Source: Myxococcaceae bacterium
Lineage (GTDB): Bacteria; Myxococcota_A; Polyangia; Polyangiales; Ga0077539
Assembly (NCBI GenBank): GCA_004297725.1
Contig: SCUS01000098.1
Location: forward strand, 1 to 64,000
Reading direction: 5' to 3'
Length of the DNA stretch: 64,000 nt
This document shows positions 45,361-52,310 of the stretch, one piece after another (within the stretch, counting starts at the first letter, position 1; every line of letters begins with the position of its first letter). Both the position numbers and the translations under genes were made by a program. A model generated the notes under the pieces. The model worked only from the letters and a program-made list of their open reading frames with translations. It did no database searches and had not been told where the DNA came from.

Positions 45361-45939
45361 TCACGGCGCGCCCGCGTCGGGGTGCGCACGGCGGTATTCG
45401 GCCAGGTCGAGCACCGTGGGCGCGTCCTCGCCGAGCGCATCGGCGAAGGCCTCACCGAAGCCGATGGAGACGCCCCCTCCCCCGAGGCGCGGCGCCATCA
45501 TCGCGGGGCCGTAGCCCACGGTGCTGCAGTCGGGCGCATCGCCCGGGCGGGCGCAGATGTGGCTCATCCCGAGCGCGTGCCCGATCTCGTGGCCCACGGC
45601 CTGGCGGAAGGCGGTGTCACCGGGCGTGCAGGTGGGGTCGATCTCGACCACCCGCGAGCCGACGAGCCAGCGGCCCGCGCCGAGGGTGCAGCCCTCCGAG
45701 TCGAAGGGCTGGACGATGACGCGGGCGGTGGAGCGGTGGCCCTCGCCCGCCTCGACGAAGCGGGGACCGAGGGCACCCAGGAGCTGCAGCTCGTCGCGGA
45801 TGCGCGCCTTGTCGAGCGAGAGCCACTCAGGCGCGACGTAGACCGAGACCTCCCCGTAGCGCGCGGGGTCCGCCTGCGAGGGCGGATCGCACCCCACGAG
45901 CGCGGTGAGGGCGAGCAGCGCGAGGAGGGCGCGCCTCAC
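45361..45939 (-). CDS. Metzincin (matrixin-like) zinc protease lipoprotein
   Basis: A 192-residue product. The signal RRALLALLALTALVGCDPP has lipobox ALVGC. The full metzincin zinc site HEIGHALGMSH is present (residues about 126-136), followed by a Met-turn-like YGPAMMAP. The fold is near-minimal for a matrixin catalytic domain. GTG 45939 overlaps the upstream stop (GTGA); a longer frame to 46014 has no signal character. A lipid-anchored protease inside a late phage operon is unusual; it may cut surface proteins at lysis or at adsorption. Confidence 0.8.
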   Translation of the reverse strand: MRRALLALLALTALVGCDPPSQADPARYGEVSVYVAPEWLSLDKARIRDELQLLGALGPRFVEAGEGHRSTARVIVQPFDSEGCTLGAGRWLVGSRVVEIDPTCTPGDTAFRQAVGHEIGHALGMSHICARPGDAPDCSTVGYGPAMMAPRLGGGGVSIGFGEAFADALGEDAPTVLDLAEYRRAHPDAGAP

Positions 45940-46787
45940 CGGCCACCGTCCGTGTCGAGGCCTGCGTCGACGCGGGGCGCGCACCGGGCGACGCCGTCCG
46001 CACGAAGCGCGCACACGCGCCCCTGGAGGCCGCAGGGCTCGTCGCCGATCGGGGTGAGCTCGCGCGTCGGCGCGCAGTAGTGCGGCTGATCAGCGACGCA
46101 CGACCAGCGCCCAGGCGTGGGGCACGACGGCCGCTGCCAGTTGGGGCAGCCCAAGAGGGCCGCGCCGAGGGCCGCCGCGATCACCACTAGGGCGAGCAGC
46201 GCGCGCAGGGAGATGCTCCCGCGCTGGGGGTTGTCGCTCGACGGCGCGCCCATCGGAAGCGTCGACGCGCGGAGCGGCGTGGTCGGGTCGCGCAGGATCT
46301 CGGCGACGAGGCCTGCGAGCTCGGCCGGCGTCGCTGTGGTGGCCACAGGGGCGGGCGCGCGGAGCTTCTGCACCTGCGCCTCGGCGATGCGCTCGAGCAG
46401 CTTCGTGGTGCTCTCGACGTCGAGGGCCTGGAGGGCGCGGAGCTGCGTGAGCGAGTCGCCGCCTAGGTGCCAGAGGTCGCCCACCACGCGCCGCAGGAAC
46501 CGCGGCCCGTCGACGGCGGGGTTCCAGCTGCCGGGCTTCGAGGGGTCCTTCAGGTCGCGCACCTCGGCCTCGGTGGAGAGCACGAGCGTCGCGGCGAGGG
46601 CAGTCAGCGCGTCGAGGGAGGCCCCGACGGCGATGGCCGCGGCGCCCTTGGCGTCGGCGCTCTGGCGCGCGCGGTAGGCCCGCAGCGCGAGCACCTTGGC
46701 GCGCGCGAGCGGGAGGAGCGCGATCGACACGAGGGCGATCGCGAGGACGATGAGTAGCGGAGCGTGGGAGTAGAGCCAGGGGAGCAT
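45936..46787 (-). CDS. Phage membrane protein with Cys-rich extracellular tail
   Basis: A 283-residue product with an N-terminal membrane helix (LLIVLAIALVSIALLPLA), a helical cytoplasmic or periplasmic domain (about 30-190), a second helix (ALLALVVIAAALGAALLG, about 196-213) and a tail with eight cysteines (CPNWQRPSCPTPGRWSC..) ending in a host-like DAGLDTDGG stretch. Unknown function; two helices and the late position might suggest a holin or antiholin role, but the size argues against a simple holin. Confidence 0.65.
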   Translation of the reverse strand: MLPWLYSHAPLLIVLAIALVSIALLPLARAKVLALRAYRARQSADAKGAAAIAVGASLDALTALAATLVLSTEAEVRDLKDPSKPGSWNPAVDGPRFLRRVVGDLWHLGGDSLTQLRALQALDVESTTKLLERIAEAQVQKLRAPAPVATTATPAELAGLVAEILRDPTTPLRASTLPMGAPSSDNPQRGSISLRALLALVVIAAALGAALLGCPNWQRPSCPTPGRWSCVADQPHYCAPTRELTPIGDEPCGLQGRVCALRADGVARCAPRVDAGLDTDGGR

Positions 46788-46851
46788 GGACGAGGGCCTT
46801 TCCGCGGCCGATGCGGCGCGTAGGTGGAGCGGACGGGGAGCGTGGGAGAGG

Positions 46852-47286
46852 TCAGCGGGGTTGCGGGCGGGAGGCTCGGTCGGGGTCGCGTGCGTGTAGC
46901 TCGGTCGTGAGCTCCTCGACGCGGTGCACGAGCCCGTCGACGGTGGCCGTGAGGCGGACGATCGCGTCGTGCGTCCCGCGGCCCTCTGCAGCCGATGCGC
47001 GGGCGTCGCTCGCCTGATCGGCGAGGGTGCGCTCCATCATGGTGAGCCGCTGCGCGTTGTCGCGGGTGGTGTCGCGCGTGACGACGGCGGACCCGAGGCC
47101 CGACGCGGCGACGGCGCCGACGAAGAGGGCGACGAGGCCCCAGCGCGTCTCGCTCCGCTCGCGGTGGCGGTCGAGCGCGGTGAGGGCCGTGGCGTGGTCG
47201 GAGGTGAGCCGCTCCAGCGCGGTGAGGCGCTGGGCGTGGACGGGCTCGGCGCTGACGCGCTGGGAGGTGTCGGCGTCGAGGGTCAT
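46852..47286 (-). CDS. Phage coiled-coil membrane protein
   Basis: A 144-residue product: a coiled coil (about 15-50), one membrane helix (WGLVALFVGAVAASGLGSAVV) and a second coiled coil (about 75-135). ATG 47286 follows the upstream gene as TGATG. This layout resembles phage holin- or lysis-associated hemolysin XhlA-type proteins, though no family motif is certain. Confidence 0.6.
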   Translation of the reverse strand: MTLDADTSQRVSAEPVHAQRLTALERLTSDHATALTALDRHRERSETRWGLVALFVGAVAASGLGSAVVTRDTTRDNAQRLTMMERTLADQASDARASAAEGRGTHDAIVRLTATVDGLVHRVEELTTELHARDPDRASRPQPR

Positions 47287-48083
47287 CAGCCGACCTCCTC
47301 CACCGCGTCGATGTAATCGACCGAGGCCGTCACCGCGCCGTCGCCGCCGATCGCAACACCCCAGTGGCTCGGGTAGAAGTTCTGCGCGATGGGCGCGCTC
47401 CGCAGGTAGGTGCGGACGCCCGAGATCTCCGCGGTGAAGTGGATGTTCCCGCCCGCCACGTAGATGTCGAAGGTGAGCGTCCCGTCCCACACCGCGAAGC
47501 TGGCGACGTTCACGATGTCCCCGGCCCAGTTGTAGGTGAACGTCTGCTCGTTGTTGGTGCGAGTACCGATGACCCAGGTCACACCGCCGGAGCGGATGTA
47601 GAACTGCCCGAAGGCCGTCCCGGTGCCCACCTTGGCCTGCACGGTGACTCTCACCCGCACTGGCTCGCTGGGTCGGGTCGTCTCGGGCCACGCACGCTCC
47701 AGCCGCGGCCCGTTGAGCCCCACCACGTTGGCGGTGGACGTGATCGACACGCGGCCGATGTCGCCCGCCTCCAGCGTCGCTACGCCCTCGCTCGGGGTGA
47801 CGGCCGGCACGACCGTCCAGTGCGTCGCGTTGAAGGGGCGCTGGGTCACCACGGCGCCCCCGCCCGCGCCCCCCGCCACCGCCGCGTCGACCTCGGCGGC
47901 GCTGTACACGTCGAGCGCCGTGCGGACGTTCGCGGCGCCGACGTCTCCGATCGCGTCCGCGAGCACGTCGCCCTGCGAGACGCTCGCGTAGTTGGTGCCC
48001 GCACCGGTGGAGCGCGGGATCTCCCCTGCCCCGGTGGCGACGGGGAGCGCACCCTGCGCCACGCCGTTGACTCCGAGCGCCAC
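47286..48083 (-). CDS. Putative phage tail fibre or tip protein
   Basis: A 265-residue product starting at GTG 48083 (VALGVNGVAQGALP). The N-terminal region with LDVYSAAEVDAAVAGGAGGG is like the trimeric shaft starts of tail fibres; the C-terminal part is beta-rich with aromatic residues (YNWAGDIVNVASFAVWDGTL), fitting a receptor-binding or carbohydrate-binding domain. It begins 2 bp after the upstream gene. Confidence 0.6.
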   Translation of the reverse strand: MALGVNGVAQGALPVATGAGEIPRSTGAGTNYASVSQGDVLADAIGDVGAANVRTALDVYSAAEVDAAVAGGAGGGAVVTQRPFNATHWTVVPAVTPSEGVATLEAGDIGRVSITSTANVVGLNGPRLERAWPETTRPSEPVRVRVTVQAKVGTGTAFGQFYIRSGGVTWVIGTRTNNEQTFTYNWAGDIVNVASFAVWDGTLTFDIYVAGGNIHFTAEISGVRTYLRSAPIAQNFYPSHWGVAIGGDGAVTASVDYIDAVEEVG

Positions 48084-48085
48084 GG

Positions 48086-48448
48086 CTACACCCCCACCAC
48101 GTCGAGCGCGACGTTGCCCGCCGCGGTGGCCGTGACCTCCACGTCGAGCTGCTCGGCGACGGACGTGCCGTAGAGGTCGTACACGCGCAGCGCCGCGCCC
48201 GCCGCGAGCGGCAGCCCCGTGGTCACCGACTCCCACGGGCCCCAGCCGCCGTCCGCGCGGTTGCGGAAGCGCACCCGCACGGCGGTGATGGCGGCCGCCG
48301 TGTTGTTGGTGAGGATCAGCGACCAGCGCGCCGCGCGCGCGAGGGTCAGCGGCGACCGGCCGGTGGTGGCCGAGAGGATGGTCACCCCCAGGATGACGGC
48401 CCACGCGGGCACCACCTGGTCGGCGACGGGGATGGGATGAGAGGACAT
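48086..48448 (-). CDS. Small phage structural protein, unknown
   Basis: A 120-residue beta-rich protein (VPAWAVILGVTILSATTGRS, ARWSLILTNNTAAAITAVRV), perhaps an immunoglobulin-like tail decoration. ATG 48448 has AGGAG six nt upstream. It lies directly upstream of the fibre gene. Confidence 0.6.
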   Translation of the reverse strand: MSSHPIPVADQVVPAWAVILGVTILSATTGRSPLTLARAARWSLILTNNTAAAITAVRVRFRNRADGGWGPWESVTTGLPLAAGAALRVYDLYGTSVAEQLDVEVTATAAGNVALDVVGV

Positions 48449-48520
48449 GGGGGCTCCTGCTGCAGCACGGAGCTGCGGTGCAGTGTCCGGGGCCCGGACA
48501 GCTGGGTTTTCGGCGGGGAG

Positions 48521-48553
48521 GGAGCTCTCAGCGAGGGGCTGAGCGGGTAGCGT
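48521..48553 (+). promoter_or_regulatory. Cargo-gene promoter element, copy 1
   Basis: GGAGCTCTCAGCG (48521-48533) lies 27 nt, start to start, before TAGCGT (48548-48553), which ends 7 nt before GTG 48561. The same blocks with the same spacing occur before the cargo gene at 50923. Confidence 0.65.
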
Positions 48554-48560
48554 CGCGTGC

Positions 48561-48815
48561 GTGGCCCTGTCCCAGGAACAACGCGACGCGCTCAACACCT
48601 ACGTCCGGGAGCGGATGAAGACCCTGCGGTGTCCCCTGTGCGGGAACAACGTGTTCAAGGGGTACGGAGTGCTCAAGATCGAAGTGGGCGACCTCGAACC
48701 GAGTGGCGTGACGTGGGACGCCACCACGATGCCGTTCGCGGCGATGGTCTGCACCGTCTGCGGCAACACGCTCTTCATTCACCTGGGGAAGCCCGGGGCG
48801 GGCCTGACGGAATGA
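48561..48815 (+). CDS. Zinc-ribbon-like small protein (prophage cargo)
   Basis: An 84-residue product opposite in strand to the tail genes. Two CxxC knuckles, RCPLCGNNVF and VCTVCGNTLF, about 40 residues apart, should bind one zinc. It may be a nucleic-acid or protein-binding regulator. The GTG start has no Shine-Dalgarno but a promoter-like block just upstream, so a leaderless message is possible. It overlaps the next gene as ATGA. Confidence 0.7.
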   Translation: MALSQEQRDALNTYVRERMKTLRCPLCGNNVFKGYGVLKIEVGDLEPSGVTWDATTMPFAAMVCTVCGNTLFIHLGKPGAGLTE

Positions 48816-49192
48816 ACGCCGACGAGAACCCGCGGGGATCGGCGCAGATCGTATGGGCCGAGCCGACGGTGCACTTGAACCGCATTCAGAAGGTCGTCAC
48901 CTTCGAGGTCATGGAAGACCAGCTGGACCAGCTGGACTCGATCGTGAGCGAAGAGAACCGCTCGCTCGGGTTCGCGTCGCTCACACTCGGCGTCTTCCTC
49001 TCGACTGCGCTGGGCTGGGCCGCCGCTGGGAAGCTGAACCCATGGGCGTTCGGCGCGTACATGGCGACGATCCTGGTGACCGGGATCCTGACCCTGGCGT
49101 TCGGCGCGCAGTGGAACGCGGCCCGGCAGAAACGACCGAAGCTCCTCGAGAGGATCCGCTCGCGAACGCTGCCCCACCCGCCGAGGCCATGA
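48812..49192 (+). CDS. Two-helix membrane protein (prophage cargo)
   Basis: A 126-residue product: a soluble N-terminus with a coiled stretch (VVTFEVMEDQLDQLDSIVSE), two membrane helices (LGFASLTLGVFLSTALGWAA and FGAYMATILVTGILTLAFGA) and a basic tail. It is coupled to the zinc-ribbon gene, so the two probably act together. Unknown function; superinfection exclusion is one possibility. Confidence 0.65.
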   Translation: MNADENPRGSAQIVWAEPTVHLNRIQKVVTFEVMEDQLDQLDSIVSEENRSLGFASLTLGVFLSTALGWAAAGKLNPWAFGAYMATILVTGILTLAFGAQWNAARQKRPKLLERIRSRTLPHPPRP

Positions 49193-49350
49193 GGTCCACG
49201 GGGCTGATCCCCCTCGCCCGGCTCGAGGAGGAGGCGGTCCCTCAGACGACGCGGGACAGGGCTCGGATCCTGCTCGGCATGTCGTCACTCGGCGGCCCCG
49301 CCGTCCTCGCCGCGGGCTACTCGGTGAACCCGAGCACGTCGATCACGTAG
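49189..49350 (+). CDS. Possible small third cargo protein
   Basis: A 53-residue frame starting with an ATGA overlap of the membrane protein stop. The helical segment LARLEEEAVPQTTRDRARIL looks protein-like, but the last 34 bp run over the convergent tail gene and no family is seen. Confidence 0.3.
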   Translation: MRSTGLIPLARLEEEAVPQTTRDRARILLGMSSLGGPAVLAAGYSVNPSTSIT

Positions 49351-50198
49351 GCGGCCGTGGCGCTGGAGAGCACGACCTCGTAGCCGATGGCCAGGTCCGC
49401 GTCGGCGGTCACCTCGAGCTCGGCGAGGGAGCTCGAGGTCGACTCGTTGCCGGTCGCGTCGGTGTTGGCCCGGAGGCGCTGCGACACCGCGGCCGACTCG
49501 CTCGACCCGTAGAGGTTGAGCATCGCGTAGCCGTCTGCGCCCGTGCCCACGCCCGCGATCTCCGCGTTGATGATCGCGGCGCGTGCGTGCGGCGGGAGCG
49601 CCGGCGCGAGGTTGAGCGCCGTGAGCGGCGCCGCCGCGCTGGCGCTGATCGCGCGCAGACCGTCGCTCGCGAGGGCGTTGGCCACTCCCACCATCGCGCT
49701 CCGTCGGTACAGGTAGCGCCCCGCCGTCGCGCGGAAGGGGATCACCGCCCCTGCGGCGTCCGTCTTGAAGCAGCCGAGGTAGCGGTGCGTCCCGAGACCG
49801 GTGCTCTTCCACGTCTTCGAGGCGTCGGGGGCGTCGAGCGAGTGCTGCAGCGCGAGCACCCCGGCGTTGTCGTAGGCGTAGATGAAGCGCCACGCGGCCA
49901 CGGCCGAGAGAGCGCCGGGCACCTCGAAGGTGTCGGCCGTCGCGGCGAGCAGGCGCTCCCCGATCACGACGGAGAGGATCTTGTCGACGAAGACGCCGGT
50001 GCCCGAGACGGGCGTCTCGGAGTGGAGGCGGCCGCTCCAGATGAGCGCACCGGAGAGCGCGTTGAGCAGCACGCGGGTGCGGCGCGCGAGCTTTCCGAGC
50101 GGCGTCGACACGCTCGCCGCGGTGCGCGGGTCCCCGCCGACCGGGACGGGGATGGTGCTGTCGAAGGTGACGGGCGTTTCGGTGACGTCGGTCGGCAT
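49317..50198 (-). CDS. Phage tail fibre/tail-tip protein
   Basis: A 293-residue product with a beta-rich composition starting MPTDVTETPVTFDSTIPVPV, a middle helical segment (LGKLARRTRVLLNALSGALI) and a C-terminal domain with Ser/Ala-rich stretches. It follows the tail protein at 50200 by one base, where fibre genes sit in Mu-like phages. No chaperone is recognised beside it. Confidence 0.6.
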   Translation of the reverse strand: MPTDVTETPVTFDSTIPVPVGGDPRTAASVSTPLGKLARRTRVLLNALSGALIWSGRLHSETPVSGTGVFVDKILSVVIGERLLAATADTFEVPGALSAVAAWRFIYAYDNAGVLALQHSLDAPDASKTWKSTGLGTHRYLGCFKTDAAGAVIPFRATAGRYLYRRSAMVGVANALASDGLRAISASAAAPLTALNLAPALPPHARAAIINAEIAGVGTGADGYAMLNLYGSSESAAVSQRLRANTDATGNESTSSSLAELEVTADADLAIGYEVVLSSATAAYVIDVLGFTE

Positions 50199-50199
50199 T

Positions 50200-50880
50200 T
50201 CAGATCCTCACTTCGAAGAAGGCCGGGTCATCGACCCAGATGTCCGTGGTCACGTGTTCGGGGACGATCTCCCCGCCATCCCAGATGCCGCCGTCGTCGA
50301 AGTGGTCGGTCGCTCCGAAGAGGAACCGCAGCCACCCGGCGTCGCGGGCGTTGGTCACCTGGCGGAAGAAGGCGCGCAGCCCCGGGGCCTCGTCGGCGCT
50401 CAGGTCGCTGTCCCAGGTGCCGCCGTCGTCGTAGGTGCCCGCATCGGCCCAGGTGCCATCGGCCGTGAAGCCATGCGACGTGGAGGGGATCACCATCCAC
50501 CAGCGGGCCCAGAGGTCGGGGCGTCCCTGGGGCCAGTCTCGCCCCGTGAAGAACGCGGGGCCGGTGACGCCGTAGAGCGCGCCGGCGTCGACCAGCGCGG
50601 TCTGCGTGCCGGCCCAGACCCAGGTGTCCCAGCCCCCCGCGATGCGCGCGCGGTACTGGCTGCTGGTGAACCCCGGGAGGGGCAGGATCGCAGCGTCGGC
50701 GCCGAGCAACGGGAGGGCGTCGTCGGGGCAGCGCAGCACGAGCCCCGCATCGACCGCGTCGACGGCGAGGGTCACCACGCGGTCCTTCATCGTGCCCTGC
50801 GAGCTGCCCCAGGCCGTGCCGTAGGGGCCCGCGAGCGCCGTCGGGTAGAGCCCGGGCTGGTAGGCGTAGTAGGTGGACAT
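50200..50880 (-). CDS. Baseplate-associated tail protein (gp48-like position)
   Basis: A 226-residue aromatic-rich product: MSTYYAYQPGLYPTALAGPY at the start and RPDLWARWWMVIPSTSHGFT in the middle, with several D-GG-W repeats (TYDDGGTWDSD, HFDDGGIWDGG). Its place after gp46- and baseplate J-like genes corresponds to gp48 of Mu (baseplate/fibre connector); the sequence itself is divergent. Two plus-strand cargo genes separate it from the baseplate J gene. Confidence 0.55.
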   Translation of the reverse strand: MSTYYAYQPGLYPTALAGPYGTAWGSSQGTMKDRVVTLAVDAVDAGLVLRCPDDALPLLGADAAILPLPGFTSSQYRARIAGGWDTWVWAGTQTALVDAGALYGVTGPAFFTGRDWPQGRPDLWARWWMVIPSTSHGFTADGTWADAGTYDDGGTWDSDLSADEAPGLRAFFRQVTNARDAGWLRFLFGATDHFDDGGIWDGGEIVPEHVTTDIWVDDPAFFEVRI

Positions 50881-50882
50881 GA

Positions 50883-50915
50883 GGAGCTCTCAGCGGGCTT
50901 TGGAGGGGGTAGCGT
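50883..50915 (+). promoter_or_regulatory. Cargo-gene promoter element, copy 2
   Basis: GGAGCTCTCAGCG (50883-50895) and TAGCGT (50910-50915) repeat the arrangement found at 48521-48553, again with TAGCGT ending 7 nt before the start codon. Confidence 0.65.
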
Positions 50916-50922
50916 CGGCGGG

Positions 50923-51336
50923 ATGAGCTACCAGGGACCGCCGTCGTGGCAGGTGCCTCCGCCGGGCGGATGGCCGCAGCAGCAACAGTCTCAGCAGCAG
51001 TGGCAGCCAGCACCTCCATCGCAGCCTGCCCCGCCGAGGATTCCGGACGGATCGATCGGGTGCCGCTTCTGCGGCTGCGTCGCGCCTCCGCGCCTCATGC
51101 AGCACGGCGGGGCGGGCGTGAGCGGATGCCTCGCGGTGGTCCTGCTGTTTTGCGGTGTCGTCCCGGGCGTTCTCTACTTGATCTTCGGAGGGAGCAGCGG
51201 GAGCGAGTACGCGTACTGCCAGAACTGCAACGCACTGCACGGACGATGGTCGGGCTCGAACGCCGGATGGATCGTGGCCGGGGTGTTCTTCGGGACGATC
51301 GCGTTGGCCTTGGCCGTGATGAGAGCCCTCTCGTGA
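50923..51336 (+). CDS. Pro/Gln-rich membrane protein with cysteine pairs (prophage cargo)
   Basis: A 137-residue product. Residues 1-45 are Pro/Gln-rich (PQQQQSQQQWQP). A CRFCG and a later YCQNCN flank a hydrophobic hairpin, giving a treble-clef/zinc-ribbon-like arrangement split by a membrane helix (GCLAVVLLFCGVVPGVLYLIFG); a second helix ends the protein. This resembles LITAF-like or zinc-ribbon membrane proteins. It is on the plus strand, just before the Cys-rich lipoprotein gene. Confidence 0.65.
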   Translation: MSYQGPPSWQVPPPGGWPQQQQSQQQWQPAPPSQPAPPRIPDGSIGCRFCGCVAPPRLMQHGGAGVSGCLAVVLLFCGVVPGVLYLIFGGSSGSEYAYCQNCNALHGRWSGSNAGWIVAGVFFGTIALALAVMRALS

Positions 51337-51356
51337 CGCTCGAAGCTCGGCGCGCG

Positions 51357-51362
51357 TATCTT
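51357..51362 (+). promoter_or_regulatory. Possible -10 box of the Cys-rich lipoprotein gene
   Basis: TATCTT ends 6 nt before ATG 51369; no Shine-Dalgarno is present. Confidence 0.35.
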
Positions 51363-51368
51363 CCGACC

Positions 51369-52307
51369 ATGCGCCCTCTCTTCCTCGCCGCCCTCCTCGC
51401 CGCCTGCGCCGCTGACCCCGTCCTGCTGCCCGACTCGGGGCTACCGCCGGGGGACGTGGCCACGGAGATCGCGCCACTGCTCGACACGGGCCCGGCGCCG
51501 GTCGACTCGGGCTTCGACGCCGGGACGCCCGCGCGAGTCTGCACCCCCGGCGCTCAGGTTGCGTGCGCGTGCGTCGGAGGCGGCGCGGGAGCTCAGGTCT
51601 GCAACCCAGCCGGGACGGCGTTGGGTCCGTGCGCGTGCCCAGACGCGGGGAGCGTGATGGACGCTGGGAGCATGATGGACGCGGGCACCCCTGATGTTGC
51701 CAGAGTGACCATGTGCGGCGATGCGGCTGTTGATCTTCGCGTCGGCCAGGTGGTCCAGAACGGAGCCATCGCCAACTGCGGAAGCTGCGGAACAGGCTGC
51801 ACGCAGCAGCAGCGATGCACGAACGGATCATGCACGGTGCGGTGCCCGAATACCGGACGCGGTACGTGCGACGGACGAAGTGTTGACCTGGGCAGCGGGG
51901 AGCGCGACGGTGGGGTTATCGCCAACTGCGGAGCCTGCGGGACGACATGCTCGGGCGACAATCCGTTGCTTCACTTGATGCCTTACTGCGACCGGTGTTT
52001 GTGCGTGGTCGATTGCGTTGAGGGATGGGGCAACTGCGACGGCAGCCCAGCCAACGGCTGCGAAACTCGGCTCAACACAGCGCAGAACTGCGGTGGTTGT
52101 GGGGTGCGCTGCTCGCCATTCCAGGCCGTCGGGACTTGCGCGAGTGGTTCGTGCGCCATCGAGTCGTGCCTCACTGGGGCTGGCAACTGCGACGGCAACG
52201 CCGCCAACGGCTGCGAGACCGGGACCAACACGAGCACCGTGCACTGCGGTGGCTGCGGGCGAGCGTGTGGCGTCGGCCAGCGCTGTGAGTTCGGTGGGTG
52301 CCGATAG
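51369..52307 (+). CDS. Cysteine-rich lipoprotein (prophage cargo, host-like)
   Basis: A 312-residue product with signal MRPLFLAALLAACAADP (lipobox LAAC), a linker containing LLDTGPAPVDSGFDAG like the DTGP stalk of the host lipoprotein at 25233-26837, then about 30 cysteines in repeated modules (ANCGSCGTGC, ANCGACGTTC, GNCDGSPANGCET, NCGGCGVRC) of the kind found on many myxobacterial surface proteins. Part of the gene (about 51960-52230) has visibly lower GC than its neighbours. It is on the opposite strand to the tail genes, so it is probably expressed in the lysogen and alters the host surface. Confidence 0.8.
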   Translation: MRPLFLAALLAACAADPVLLPDSGLPPGDVATEIAPLLDTGPAPVDSGFDAGTPARVCTPGAQVACACVGGGAGAQVCNPAGTALGPCACPDAGSVMDAGSMMDAGTPDVARVTMCGDAAVDLRVGQVVQNGAIANCGSCGTGCTQQQRCTNGSCTVRCPNTGRGTCDGRSVDLGSGERDGGVIANCGACGTTCSGDNPLLHLMPYCDRCLCVVDCVEGWGNCDGSPANGCETRLNTAQNCGGCGVRCSPFQAVGTCASGSCAIESCLTGAGNCDGNAANGCETGTNTSTVHCGGCGRACGVGQRCEFGGCR

Positions 52308-52310
52308 CTG

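Noticed and set aside
43458..45455. A 665-codon endolysin gene
   Set aside because: The first 280 codons are a shadow of the HExxH gene; the true start is the GTG at 44609 overlapping its stop.
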